64,000 nucleotides of DNA from Meinhardsimonia xiamenensis (GTDB lineage: Bacteria; Pseudomonadota; Alphaproteobacteria; Rhodobacterales; Rhodobacteraceae): positions 248,001 to 312,000 of the forward strand of contig NZ_FNFV01000004.1 of the NCBI RefSeq assembly GCF_900102905.1, written 5' to 3'. Below the pieces are notes generated by a model. It was not told the DNA's origin and did not search any database. It saw only the letters and a list, made by a program, of their open reading frames with translations. Within the stretch, counting starts at the first letter, position 1; each line of letters begins with the position of its first letter. Of this stretch, positions 1 to 9,770 are shown in pieces. The position numbers and the translations under genes are program-made.

Positions 1-397
1 ATGGATGGGGGTGGATGAGGCCACCTTCTATGACATCTCCCGCATCGCCATCGTGCCGATGGCCTTCTGCTTTCCAGGCTATGACGGGCGCGGTGCCGAT
101 CTGCCCCCGCCGCCCGATTGCGCGCGAAAATGGCGCCAGCGCGTGATGGAGGCATTGCCGCGCCCGCGTCTGACGCTGCTCATCGGCGGCCATGCCCAGC
201 GCTGGCACCTCGGACGGGAGGCCGCACGGGCCGGCGTCACGCGCACCGTGGCAAACTGGCGTGCCTGCGCGCCTGATGTCCTGCCCTTGCCGCACCCGTC
301 CTGGCGCAACACGGCCTGGCTCAACCGCAACCCCTGGTTTGCCGAGGAGCTCATCCCCGAGCTGCGCCGGCGCGTGAAGGAGGCTCTGGCCACATGA
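1..397 (+). CDS. Uracil-DNA glycosylase family protein, C-terminal part (5' end outside window)
   Basis: The reading frame is open back to the first base, so the real start lies upstream and the first Met in the window is internal. The visible 130 residues match the C-terminal half of the bacterial UDG-like family of about 190-200 residues. They include the IVPMAFCFPG stretch and the LPHPSWRN motif, whose His-Pro-Ser is the conserved second UDG motif that contacts the DNA backbone. The N-terminal catalytic motif cannot be seen. The likely role is removal of uracil from DNA in base excision repair. The stop overlaps the start of the next gene (ATGA), so the two are probably translated together. 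Confidence 0.85.
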   Translation, partial: WMGVDEATFYDISRIAIVPMAFCFPGYDGRGADLPPPPDCARKWRQRVMEALPRPRLTLLIGGHAQRWHLGREAARAGVTRTVANWRACAPDVLPLPHPSWRNTAWLNRNPWFAEELIPELRRRVKEALAT

Positions 398-1185
398 CCG
401 CGCCCACCCCGCTCGACCGCGCCCACGCCGCCATGGCCGCCGCGCCCGAGAACGAGGCCGCCCGGCTCGCCTTCTACCGCCGCCTTGCCGATGCGGAGCT
501 CTTCCTGATGCTGCGGGAGGAGCCGCGCGGCGAGGAGATCGAGCCCGAGGTGTTCGAGGTGGAGGGCGCGCCCCATGTGCTTGCCTTCGACACCGAGGAG
601 CGGCTGGCCGACTTCGCCGCCCGCCCGGTGCCCCATGTGGCACTTTCGGGTCGCACGCTTGCCCGGCTTCTGGCCGGGCAGGGGGCAGGGCTTGGGCTCA
701 ATCTCGGCGTGCGCGCGTCCGAAACCGTGCTGCCGCCCGAGGCCGTGGCTTGGCTTGCGGCCGCGCTCCCGCCCGAGCCGCGCCGCAGCCAAGGGCGGAT
801 CGTTGAAGCCCGCCCACCCGCGGGTGTTCCCGAAGCGCTTCTCGAGGCGCTCGCCGAGAAGCTCGCGGCGGCGGCGGGTCTGGCGCAGGCCGCATGGCTG
901 GCCGAGGTGCGCTACGAGAGTGGGGCGCCAGCCCAGCTCCTCGCCTTCGAGGGCGCGCTGCCCGGTGCCCAAGAGGCACTGGCGCGGGCCTGTGGCGAGG
1001 CGCTCTCGCTCTCGGGCATCGACGCGGGCGCGCTCGATGTCACCTTCCTTGAGCCGGGCAGCCCGGCGATCGAGCGTCTTTCGCGCGTGGCCCTGCGCTT
1101 CGACATTCCCGAGGCGCCGACCGAAACCGTATTGACGCCTGCCGCGCCCGGTACCGATCCGGGAAGTCCGCCGAAGCTGCGCTGA
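394..1185 (+). CDS. SseB family protein
   Basis: A 263-residue soluble protein. The N-terminal part (PLDRAHAAMAAAPENEAARL, then FYRRLADAELFLML) and the following VLAFDTEERLADFA stretch are typical of the SseB N-terminal domain found in Rhodobacteraceae. A less conserved C-terminal half ends in a proline-rich tail. The family is named after Salmonella SseB, but the proteobacterial housekeeping members have no established function, so a secretion role should not be assumed. The start overlaps the stop of the UDG-like gene by four bases. It converges with the dehydrogenase gene on the other strand, with only 19 bases between the two stops. Confidence 0.8.
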   Translation: MTAPTPLDRAHAAMAAAPENEAARLAFYRRLADAELFLMLREEPRGEEIEPEVFEVEGAPHVLAFDTEERLADFAARPVPHVALSGRTLARLLAGQGAGLGLNLGVRASETVLPPEAVAWLAAALPPEPRRSQGRIVEARPPAGVPEALLEALAEKLAAAAGLAQAAWLAEVRYESGAPAQLLAFEGALPGAQEALARACGEALSLSGIDAGALDVTFLEPGSPAIERLSRVALRFDIPEAPTETVLTPAAPGTDPGSPPKLR

Positions 1186-1204
1186 AGGCGCGGGGAATGC
1201 CGCC

Positions 1205-2143
1205 TCAATAGCCGCGTTCGCGATCGACCAGATGCAGGAGCGGCTCGCCCTTCTCGGCGCGGGCGATGTTCTCGGCAATCATCCGCGCCGCGCTTGAGGG
1301 GCGCGTCTCCGACGCGATGTGCGGCGTCACCGTCACCCTGGGATGGGTCCAGAACGGATGCCCCGCAGGGAGGGGCTCGGTGCGGAAGACATCGAGCGTG
1401 GCATGGGCGAGATGTCCCGAATCGAGCGCCGCGAGCAGCGCCTCGTCGTCGATGAGCGCCCCCCGGCCGGGGTTGATGAGCACGGCGCCGCGCGGCAGCC
1501 AACCGAGCCGTTCGGCGTTCATGAGCCCGTCGGTGTGCGGGGTCAGCGGCAGGAGAAGCACCACGATTTCCGCCTGCGCGAGCACCGCCCTCAGCCCTGC
1601 CTCGCCATGATGGCAGATGACACCCGGCATGTCCCTGGGGCTGCGGCTCCAGCCGCTCACGGCGAAGTTGAGCCGCGCCAGCGCCTCGGCGGCCGCGCCG
1701 CCAAGCGCGCCAAGGCCGAGCACCGCAACGCGCCGGTCGCGTGCGAGGGGCGGCGGCGTCGGCTCCCAGCGGTGCTCCGGGTTCACGATATGCGCATCCA
1801 TGCCGAGGTGGTGGCGCAGCACGTGGCCGACGACATATTCGACCATGCCTTCCACAAGGCCCGGATCAACCATCCGCGTCAGCGGCTGGGTGAGGGTGGG
1901 GTTGGCAAGGAAGCTCTCCACCCCGGCCCAGGTGCTCAGAACCGCCCGTGCCCGGCTGTAAGGCGAGAAGTCCCGCACCGGGCCGTTGGGGGCGGCAACG
2001 ATGTAGTCGACCGACGCCGGGTCATCGAAGGCGGTTGCCAGCTCCACCTGCAAGCCTTGCGCCTGGAACGCCTCGCGCAAGGGCGTCTCCCACTCCGCCC
2101 AGCGTTCCGTCGGTGCCGAGAACAGAACACGCAACGGTCTCAT
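1205..2143 (-). CDS. D-2-hydroxyacid dehydrogenase (glyoxylate/hydroxypyruvate reductase A type)
   Basis: A 312-residue NAD(P)-dependent oxidoreductase that should reduce 2-oxoacids such as glyoxylate or hydroxypyruvate. The Rossmann motif GLGALGG lies near residue 145. The family catalytic residues are visible: Arg in NPGRGALIDD, Glu in RTEPLPAGHP and His275 in TPHIAS. The start (MRPLRVLFSAP) overlaps the rodA stop as ATGA, making it the last gene of the mre-mrd operon. A longer open frame continues upstream but is only the shadow frame of rodA. No cell-wall role is known for this family, so its place in a rod-shape operon is unexplained. The exact substrate cannot be read from the sequence. 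Confidence 0.9.
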   Translation of the reverse strand: MRPLRVLFSAPTERWAEWETPLREAFQAQGLQVELATAFDDPASVDYIVAAPNGPVRDFSPYSRARAVLSTWAGVESFLANPTLTQPLTRMVDPGLVEGMVEYVVGHVLRHHLGMDAHIVNPEHRWEPTPPPLARDRRVAVLGLGALGGAAAEALARLNFAVSGWSRSPRDMPGVICHHGEAGLRAVLAQAEIVVLLLPLTPHTDGLMNAERLGWLPRGAVLINPGRGALIDDEALLAALDSGHLAHATLDVFRTEPLPAGHPFWTHPRVTVTPHIASETRPSSAARMIAENIARAEKGEPLLHLVDRERGY

Positions 2144-3288
2144 CCGCGGCTCCTTGGCCTGTGCACATGGGCGCTCTGAACGAGCCCGAAGGCGCCCATG
2201 AGAACCATCATCGCCGAGCCGCCGTAGCTGACCAGCGGCAAGGGCACGCCGACCACCGGCGCGAGCCCCATCACCATCGACATGTTGACCGCGAAGTAAA
2301 GGAAGAAGGTCGCGGCTATCCCCAGCGTCAGCAGCGCGCCGAAACGGTCGCGGTTGGTCAGCGCCGAGTGGATGCAGAAGCCGACAATGAGGACGTAGAG
2401 CAGCAGCAGCGAGAAGCTGCCGACGAAACCGAACTCCTCGGCGAGCGTGGTGAAGATGAAGTCGGTGTGCTTTTCGGGCAGGAAGTTCAGACGCGTCTGC
2501 GTGCCCTGCATGTAGCCGCGCCCCGCCCAGCCGCCCGAGCCCAGCGCGATCTTGGCCTGGGTGATGTGATAGCCGGCGCCGAGCGGGTCGCTGGAGGGGT
2601 CGAGAAAGGTGTCGATGCGGCGGTACTGATAGTCCTTCAGAAGCTGCCATGAGGTGCCGCGGCTGGCAAAGACGGCGCCGACAAGCCCGCCCGCAGCCCC
2701 GGCGACGGCGGCGAAATAGGCCCAGTGAACCCCGGCGAGGAACATCACGACCGCCCCGCCGGCCAGAAGCAGCAGCGCGGTGCCAAGGTCCGGCTGCTTG
2801 AGCACCAGCGCCGTGGGTATGAGGATGAGCACGAGCGGCACCGCAACCCACAGCGGATGTGACACCTTGCGCACGTCGAGCCAGTCGTAATAGGCGGCCA
2901 GCACCATGACGAGGGTGATCTTGGTCAGCTCCGAGGGCTGAAGCCGGATCGGGCCGAGAGCGATCCAGCGCTGGGCGCCCATGCCGGTGACGCCGAAGAA
3001 CTCCACGAACAGGAGGAGGACAAGGCTCAGCGCAAAGGCGAGGCCGGCGACGTTGCGCCAGAACCAGATCGGCACCATGGCGACCCCGAACATCACCCCG
3101 AGACCGAGCGCAAAGCGCTTCATCTGCGGCTCGGCCCAGGTCGAGAATGCCCCCCCCGACACCGAGTAGAGCATCACGAAGCCCACCGCCGCGACCGCGA
3201 GGGTGAGCAGCACCAGCGGCCAGTTCATGTAGAGGATCTTGCGCGGCCCGGTCGGAATGCGCTGGACGGTGTATTCGAGATAGCTCAT
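2140..3288 (-). CDS. rodA: Rod shape-determining protein RodA (SEDS peptidoglycan glycosyltransferase)
   Basis: A 382-residue polytopic inner-membrane protein with about ten hydrophobic segments. It polymerises lipid II into glycan strands for lateral wall growth, paired with PBP2. The SEDS signatures are present: GAQRWIALGPIRLQPSEL in the first half, KQPDLGTAL in the middle and EEFGFVGS near the end. It overlaps mrdA (upstream) and the dehydrogenase gene (downstream) by four bases each, so translational coupling is likely. Together with MreBCD and PBP2 it forms the elongasome core. Confidence 0.97.
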   Translation of the reverse strand: MSYLEYTVQRIPTGPRKILYMNWPLVLLTLAVAAVGFVMLYSVSGGAFSTWAEPQMKRFALGLGVMFGVAMVPIWFWRNVAGLAFALSLVLLLFVEFFGVTGMGAQRWIALGPIRLQPSELTKITLVMVLAAYYDWLDVRKVSHPLWVAVPLVLILIPTALVLKQPDLGTALLLLAGGAVVMFLAGVHWAYFAAVAGAAGGLVGAVFASRGTSWQLLKDYQYRRIDTFLDPSSDPLGAGYHITQAKIALGSGGWAGRGYMQGTQTRLNFLPEKHTDFIFTTLAEEFGFVGSFSLLLLYVLIVGFCIHSALTNRDRFGALLTLGIAATFFLYFAVNMSMVMGLAPVVGVPLPLVSYGGSAMMVLMGAFGLVQSAHVHRPRSRG

Positions 3289-5234
3289 GCCCGACTCCTG
3301 CCCCGGCCGTCCTCGCCGTTGCGATACTGGCGCAGGTTGAGCGCCCGCAGCCGGTCCCCGATCTCGCGGCGCTGGGCGGCGGGATAGGCCTCGAGCGGCG
3401 GCATCCCGCCGCTGAGCGCGGCCAGCATGATGTCACGGGCGATGGGGGCTGCAGCCGTCGAACCGCCGCCGCCATGCTCGACCACCACCGAGCAGGCGAG
3501 GCGCGGTGCGTCATAGGGGGCGAAGGCCACGAAGAGCGCGTGGTCGCGCTGCTCCCAGGGAACCTCGTCATTGTCGAGCACGCCGCTCTCGCGTTCGGCG
3601 GCGGAGATGTTGCGCACCTGGCTTGTGCCGGTCTTGCCGGCAATCTTCATCTCGGCAAGCTCGACTCGCGAGCTCCAGGCCGTGCCGCGGCGGTTGTTGG
3701 TGACGGCGAGCATGCCGCGCCGGACGAGACGAAGGTGGCCCGGATCGATTCCCAGATCCCGGGCCGGGGCAGGGGGCTGCTCGGCTTCTCCGAGCCGGCG
3801 CACGAGGCGCGGCTCAAGCGCGCGTCCGCTCGCCAGCCGCGCCGTCATCACGGCAAGCTGCAGGGGCGAGGCGAGCACATAACCCTGACCGATCCCCGCG
3901 TTGAGCGTGTCGCCGATCAGCCAGTCGGCGCCGCGGTTGCGCCGCTTCCAGTCCTTGTCCGGGGTGAGCCCGCGCGCCACGGCCGACAGCGGCAGGTTGA
4001 ACTGCGCGCCAAGCCCCAGTCGTCGCGCCATGGCGGCGATCTTCTCGATGCCGACCTTCTCGGCGACCTCGTAGTAATAGACGTCGCAGGATTGCTCGAG
4101 GCTGTCGATCAGGTTCACATGCCCGTGCCCGCCCCGCTTCCAGCAATGGAAGCGCCGGCGCCCCAGCTCCTTGTAGCCGGGGCACCACACGGTTTCTTCA
4201 GGCTTGATCACGCCCTCCTCGAGCGCGGCCAGCGCCACCACCATCTTGAAGGTGGAACCCGGCGGGTAGGTGCCCTGAACGGCCTTGTTGGCCAGCGGCC
4301 TGAGCGGCGTGTCGGTGAGTGCGCGGTAGTCCGCCACCGAGATGCCGCGGACGAACTTGTTCGGATCGAAGGACGGCGAGGAGGCAAGGGCAAGGATATC
4401 GCCGGTTTCGGTGTCGAGTACCACGGCCGACGCGCTTTCGCGGCCCAGCCGCGCCTGCACGAAGTTCTGCAGCCCCGCGTCGATGGTCAGCTCCACATCC
4501 GCCCCCGGCTGACCGGGCTGCCGGTCAAGCTCGCGCATGACGCGGCCGACGGCGTTGACCTCGATGCGCCGCGTGCCGGCCCGCCCCCGCAGGGCGTCCT
4601 CGAGCTTGGCCTCGACCCCCGTCTTGCCGATCTGGTAGCGCGGGATCTGCAAGAGCGGATCAGGATTCTCGATGCGCGACAGGTCATAGTCGCTGACCGG
4701 CCCCACATAGCCCACCACATGGGCAAAGTCCTCGCCCAGCGGATAGACGCGCGACAGCCCCACCTCCGGGTTGACGCCGGGCAGGGCAGGGGTGTTCACG
4801 GCCACCTCTGCGACGTCTTCCCAGTGCAGCCGCTCGGCCACGGTGACGGGGACGAAGGGGCTGCGGCGGTAGATCTCGGCGCGCACCCGCTCGATGTCTT
4901 CCGTCTCGAGCGGCAGGAGCCGCGCCAGCCGCGCAAGCACCTCATCCACATCGCCCGCGTCCTCGCGCACGATGACGATGCGGTAGAGCTGTTCGTTGTC
5001 GGCCAGCACCTCGCCATTGCGGTCGAAGATGCGCCCCCTAGGTGGCGGCAGCAGGCGGACGTTGATGCGGTTTTCCTCGGCGAGCAGGCGGAATTCGCTC
5101 GACTGTTCAAGCTGCAGGTGGCGCATGCGCGCAACGAGGATCCCGACGACTCCGAGCTGGGCGCCGGCCAGGATCAGCCCGCGCCGGGTGATCCGGCGCT
5201 CGCTCTCGGCCTGATCGCGGGGTGTGCGCTTCAT
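3285..5234 (-). CDS. mrdA: Penicillin-binding protein 2 (D,D-transpeptidase)
   Basis: A 649-residue class B PBP that cross-links peptidoglycan during elongation. It has one N-terminal membrane anchor (about residues 18-36), a pedestal/dimerisation domain and a C-terminal transpeptidase domain. The acylated serine is Ser327 in GSTFK. The second motif is the SCD at about residue 385, and the third is KTGTSQ beginning at Lys534. All three penicilloyl-serine transferase motifs are therefore intact. The N-terminal PPRGRIFDRNG stretch is typical of PBP2. It overlaps mreD upstream and rodA downstream by four bases. Confidence 0.97.
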   Translation of the reverse strand: MKRTPRDQAESERRITRRGLILAGAQLGVVGILVARMRHLQLEQSSEFRLLAEENRINVRLLPPPRGRIFDRNGEVLADNEQLYRIVIVREDAGDVDEVLARLARLLPLETEDIERVRAEIYRRSPFVPVTVAERLHWEDVAEVAVNTPALPGVNPEVGLSRVYPLGEDFAHVVGYVGPVSDYDLSRIENPDPLLQIPRYQIGKTGVEAKLEDALRGRAGTRRIEVNAVGRVMRELDRQPGQPGADVELTIDAGLQNFVQARLGRESASAVVLDTETGDILALASSPSFDPNKFVRGISVADYRALTDTPLRPLANKAVQGTYPPGSTFKMVVALAALEEGVIKPEETVWCPGYKELGRRRFHCWKRGGHGHVNLIDSLEQSCDVYYYEVAEKVGIEKIAAMARRLGLGAQFNLPLSAVARGLTPDKDWKRRNRGADWLIGDTLNAGIGQGYVLASPLQLAVMTARLASGRALEPRLVRRLGEAEQPPAPARDLGIDPGHLRLVRRGMLAVTNNRRGTAWSSRVELAEMKIAGKTGTSQVRNISAAERESGVLDNDEVPWEQRDHALFVAFAPYDAPRLACSVVVEHGGGGSTAAAPIARDIMLAALSGGMPPLEAYPAAQRREIGDRLRALNLRQYRNGEDGRGRSRA

Positions 5235-5770
5235 ACCCGGCCCTCCAGCGGATCAACCTCGCCGGGCGCGGCGCGCCGTATGCGCAGAACCTGGCGCACG
5301 ACAAGCACCGTGAGCGGATAGGCCAGAAGCGTTGCCGCCGCGCCGGCTGCGGCCATCGTAAGCGGGGGCTGCGGCACCATGGTCAGCCAAAGGACAGTGC
5401 GGTAGGCGAGAAGCATGGCCAGAAGCGTGCCTGCCACGGTGAGCCATTCGGTGACGAAGGGGGTTTCCTCGTTCACGGACTGGTGGACGCGCAGGTATTC
5501 GGTGCCGAGCACGACCATGGCCGTCCACAGTCCCGGTGGCCGCATGTAGAGAAGGTCGGTTGCCAGAAACACCGCCGCGATGAGCGGAGCGGGCAGATGG
5601 CGCGGGCGGCGCATGACGATGGCGAAGGTCAGGGCAAGCATCACATCAGGGCCGGGATAGCGCCCGGCCTCGACGCTGATCGGGAGGATGTCAAGAAAGA
5701 TGAGAAGCGCGCACAACGCCACATAGAGCGCACGGTTCGTCCAGCGCCGCAAGGCCTTGGGATCAACCAT
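5231..5770 (-). CDS. mreD: Rod shape-determining protein MreD
   Basis: A 179-residue hydrophobic inner-membrane protein with about five to six membrane segments, the normal size for MreD. It bridges MreC and the MreB filament and the PBP2-RodA synthase. Sequence conservation is low in this family. The call rests on size, the membrane pattern, the PGPDVMLALTFA and PPGLWTAMVVLGTEYLR stretches, and its exact position between mreC and mrdA. It overlaps mreC by eight bases and mrdA by four. Confidence 0.92.
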   Translation of the reverse strand: MVDPKALRRWTNRALYVALCALLIFLDILPISVEAGRYPGPDVMLALTFAIVMRRPRHLPAPLIAAVFLATDLLYMRPPGLWTAMVVLGTEYLRVHQSVNEETPFVTEWLTVAGTLLAMLLAYRTVLWLTMVPQPPLTMAAAGAAATLLAYPLTVLVVRQVLRIRRAAPGEVDPLEGRV

Positions 5771-6680
5771 CGCCCACCTCCGCGCCAGCCTGCCCGGCGG
5801 GACTCAAGACGGGCGGTGCTTCGTCGGGAACGACAAGCGCGCCGGGATCCTCGATTCTCTCGACCGGGTACGAGCGCAGCACGCGCAGAAAATCGAGTCG
5901 CTCGTAGTCGGCGGCGAGGCGCACGCGAAAGCGCCCTTCAGGATCCTGCACCACCTGACCCACGAGAATGCCGGCGGGGAATACCCCCCCGTCGCCCGAG
6001 GTCACCACCCTGTCGCCCGGGCGGACAAGTTCTGGCTTCTCGATGAACTCGATCGGCGGCAGGTTGGAGTTGTCGCCCGAAAGAAGCCCGGTCTGGCCCG
6101 AGGGCTGGATCGTCACCGGAACGCGGGAGTTGGAATCCGTCAGCAGCAGCACGCGCGAGGTCCGCTCGCCCACCCCCGAGATGCGGCCCACGAGCCCGAG
6201 CCCGTCGGTGGTGGCCCAGCCATCGACGATGCCGTCACGGTGCCCGACATTGATCAGCACCGACTGGCGGAAGGGCGAACCGGCGTCGGCCAGCACCACT
6301 CCCGTCACCCAGGTGAGCTTGGGGTCAAGGCGCACCTTGTTGAGATCGAGAAGCTTGGCGTTCTTCTGTTCGAGCTGCAGCGCGGCCTCCTTCCAGGCCT
6401 TCATCTGCTGCAGCTCGCGCCTGAGTTCCTGGTTCTGCTCGTAGATCCGGGCATAGCTCTGGAACTCCGAGATCATGTCGGCCATTCGCGCCACGGGAAT
6501 CAGCGCCCAGTCGAAGGAGGGCAGCACCCGGTCGATGATCTGCGCCCGAAGGCGCTCGACCCGCGGGCTGTCGATGCGCCAGAGCAGGAACAACGCCAGA
6601 AGGAACACCACCAGCGTTCCGATCAGAATGCGCCTGATCGGGCGGACGTACGTCTCGCCATTGCCCCGGTCTCTTGCCAC
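5763..6680 (-). CDS. mreC: Rod shape-determining protein MreC
   Basis: A 305-residue bitopic periplasmic protein that activates PBP2-RodA. A single membrane helix spans about residues 16-33. A coiled coil (about residues 70-112, rich in Gln, Glu and Leu) follows, then the beta-barrel MreC core containing the SFRQSVLINVGHRDGIVDG motif. The start is GTG, with an AGGGG stretch just upstream. The gene lies about 80 bases after mreB and overlaps mreD by eight bases. Confidence 0.95.
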   Translation of the reverse strand: MARDRGNGETYVRPIRRILIGTLVVFLLALFLLWRIDSPRVERLRAQIIDRVLPSFDWALIPVARMADMISEFQSYARIYEQNQELRRELQQMKAWKEAALQLEQKNAKLLDLNKVRLDPKLTWVTGVVLADAGSPFRQSVLINVGHRDGIVDGWATTDGLGLVGRISGVGERTSRVLLLTDSNSRVPVTIQPSGQTGLLSGDNSNLPPIEFIEKPELVRPGDRVVTSGDGGVFPAGILVGQVVQDPEGRFRVRLAADYERLDFLRVLRSYPVERIEDPGALVVPDEAPPVLSPAGQAGAEVGDG

Positions 6681-6759
6681 GGTCGCCCCTCGCCCAGGCT
6701 TCGGTCGATCCGTCCCCCGCCCGCAAACCGCGCCCGGCTTCCGGGCACGGTCTCGGGTC

Positions 6760-7965
<1,206 letters not shown>

Positions 7966-9546
7966 TCAGCCCGCGTCCTTGTAGGAGATTTCCTTGCGGT
8001 CGCTGCCCAGCTTCTGGCGGCGCATGATCAGGCGGTTGAGCGCCATGATATAGGCCTTGGCCGAGGCCACCACCGTGTCGGTGTCGGAGGCCTGCCCGGT
8101 GGCGATGCGCCCCTCCTCCTCCATCCGCACCGAGACGGTGGCCTGCGCATCCGTTCCCTCGGTGACGGCATGCACCTGATAGAGTTCGAGCCGGGCGTCG
8201 TGCGGGTAGATCTTCTTCACCGCGTTGAAGGCGGCATCCACCGGCCCGTCGCCCGTGGCGGTCACCTGATGGTCCTTGCCGTCCACGCTCAGGATCATGT
8301 CGGCCGATTGCGGCGCCTCGGTGCCGCAGATCACCCGCAGGAACTTCAGCTGCAGATGATCGGTGGCGTGATCGGCGGCCTGATCCTGCACGAGCGCGAT
8401 CAGGTCGTCGTCGAACACCTCCTTCTTGCGGTCTGCAAGCGCCTTGAAACGCACGAAGATGTCGTTGAGCTGGTTGTCGGCGACCTCGAAGCCGAGTTCC
8501 TTGAGCTTGGCGCGCAGTGCCGCCCGGCCCGAGTGCTTGCCCATCACGAGGCTGGTGGATTTCAGCCCCACATCCTCGGGCCGCATGATCTCGAAGGTGT
8601 CGGCGCTCTTCAGCATCCCGTCCTGATGGATGCCGGACTCGTGGGCGAAGGCGTTCTTGCCGACGATCGCCTTGTTGTATTGCACCGGAAAGCCCGACAC
8701 GGCCGAGACGCGGCGCGAGATGTTCATGATCTTGGTGGTGTCGATCCGGGTGCGGTAGGGCAGGATGTCGTTGCGCACCCGCATTGCCATCACCACCTCC
8801 TCGAGCGCGGTGTTGCCGGCGCGCTCGCCGAGCCCGTTGATGGTGCACTCGATCTGCCGCGCGCCGCCTTCCACGGCAGCCAGCGCATTGGCCGTGGCCA
8901 TCCCGAGGTCATTGTGGCAGTGGGTGGAGAAGATCACCTCATCGGCCCCCGGCACCTCTTCGATCAGCCGGCGGATGAGGCGGGCCGATTCGAAGGGCAC
9001 GGTGTAGCCGACCGTGTCGGGAATGTTGATGGTGGTTGCACCCGCCTTGATGGCCACCTCGACCACGCGCTTGAGGTAGTCCCACTCGGTGCGGGTGGCA
9101 TCCATCGGCGACCACTGCACGTTGTCGCACAGATTGCGCGCGTGCGTCACCGTGTCGTGGATGCGCTCGATCATCTCCTCCTTGGTCAGGTTGGGGATGG
9201 CGCGGTGCTGGGGCGAGGTGCCGATGAAGGTGTGAATGCGCGGCTGGCGCGCGTGGCGCACCGCTTCCCAGCAGCGGTCGATGTCCTTGAAATTGGCGCG
9301 CGCGAGCCCGCAGACGACCGCGTTCTTCGTGCGCTTGGCGATCTCGGAGACCGCGAGAAAATCACCTTCCGAGGCGATGGGGAAGCCTGCCTCGATGATG
9401 TCCACGCCCATCTCGTCGAGAAGCTCGGCGATCTCCAGCTTCTCCTCATGGGTCATGGTGGCGCCGGGGCTCTGCTCGCCGTCGCGCAGCGTCGTGTCGA
9501 AGATCAGGACGCGGTCCTGCTCGGTGGTGGTGGCGGTATCGGTCAT
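7966..9546 (-). CDS. leuA: 2-isopropylmalate synthase
   Basis: A 526-residue enzyme condensing acetyl-CoA with 2-oxoisovalerate, the first committed step of leucine synthesis. The N-terminal TIM-barrel has the first HMGL signature, TTLRDGEQSPGATM, and the second signature HCHNDLGMATANALAAVEGG with its metal-binding His pair. The C-terminal 130 residues form the LeuA regulatory domain used for leucine feedback (GTEAPQSAD to GRIATGQASDTDTVV). The length is normal for the family. It is preceded by a leader peptide gene rich in leucine codons and a strong hairpin, so both enzyme-level and RNA-level control by leucine are expected. The nearest Shine-Dalgarno-like match to the ATG is weak. Confidence 0.97.
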   Translation of the reverse strand: MTDTATTTEQDRVLIFDTTLRDGEQSPGATMTHEEKLEIAELLDEMGVDIIEAGFPIASEGDFLAVSEIAKRTKNAVVCGLARANFKDIDRCWEAVRHARQPRIHTFIGTSPQHRAIPNLTKEEMIERIHDTVTHARNLCDNVQWSPMDATRTEWDYLKRVVEVAIKAGATTINIPDTVGYTVPFESARLIRRLIEEVPGADEVIFSTHCHNDLGMATANALAAVEGGARQIECTINGLGERAGNTALEEVVMAMRVRNDILPYRTRIDTTKIMNISRRVSAVSGFPVQYNKAIVGKNAFAHESGIHQDGMLKSADTFEIMRPEDVGLKSTSLVMGKHSGRAALRAKLKELGFEVADNQLNDIFVRFKALADRKKEVFDDDLIALVQDQAADHATDHLQLKFLRVICGTEAPQSADMILSVDGKDHQVTATGDGPVDAAFNAVKKIYPHDARLELYQVHAVTEGTDAQATVSVRMEEEGRIATGQASDTDTVVASAKAYIMALNRLIMRRQKLGSDRKEISYKDAG

Positions 9547-9601
9547 GGTCGTGATCCGTTCGAGTTCCTTAGGCCAGTGTGTCTGCCGGCGCGGGCGGAT
9601 A

Positions 9602-9637
9602 CCTCTGAGCGTTCGCGCCGAAGGGCACGCTCAGAGG
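9602..9637 (-). promoter_or_regulatory. leuA attenuator hairpin
   Basis: The perfect 11-base inverted repeat CCTCTGAGCGT / ACGCTCAGAGG has a 14-base loop. On the leuA-sense strand its first arm contains the last leucine codon (CTC) and the stop codon (TGA) of the leader peptide, so a ribosome finishing the leader would open it. A competing pairing is possible between TCCTTAG inside the leader's leucine codons (9641-9647) and CTAAGGA just before leuA (9566-9572). No T-run follows the hairpin, so control may act through translation or Rho rather than a classical intrinsic terminator. Confidence 0.7.
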
Positions 9638-9720
9638 CGGCTAAGGAGAAGCAGGGTCGGGGCAAGCGGATGCGGCGCGCGCGCGGCGCACGGAACCGGG
9701 ATATGAACGCAGCCCATCAT
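9631..9720 (-). CDS. leuL: leuA leader peptide
   Basis: A short frame of 29 codons lies just upstream of leuA and ends in LLLLSRL, with four consecutive leucine codons (CTG CTT CTC CTT) and a fifth just before the stop. That is the hallmark of ribosome-mediated attenuation of leucine genes. The frame has earlier in-frame ATGs at 9732 and 9729, but these lie inside the predicted -10 box, so the ATG pair at 9720/9717 is preferred. No Shine-Dalgarno sequence precedes it. The predicted transcription start coincides with the ATG, which suggests a leaderless mRNA, as known for the Sinorhizobium trp leader. Confidence 0.75.
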   Translation of the reverse strand: MMGCVHIPVPCAARAPHPLAPTLLLLSRL

Positions 9721-9727
9721 GGCGCGC

Positions 9728-9755
9728 ATCATAGGCCGAACGGCGCGCGAGGCAA
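9728..9755 (-). promoter_or_regulatory. Predicted sigma-70 promoter of leuL-leuA
   Basis: On the minus strand, TTGCCT (9755-9750) and TATGAT (9733-9728) are separated by 16 bases. The expected transcription start is about seven bases after the -10 box, at the ATG of the leader peptide (9720). The box lies 15 bases beyond the stop of the upstream glutathione S-transferase gene. Confidence 0.6.
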
Positions 9756-9770
9756 CCGCGGAATCGCCTC

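Noticed and set aside
1205..3643. An 812-codon frame joining the dehydrogenase with sequence across rodA and mrdA
   Set aside because: Only the last 312 codons are a real protein; the rest is rodA/mrdA read in the wrong frame. It is not a fusion.
9602..9637. Reading the leuA leader hairpin as an intrinsic terminator
   Set aside because: The bases after the hairpin (TATCCGCCCG) have no T-run; kept as a regulatory hairpin only.
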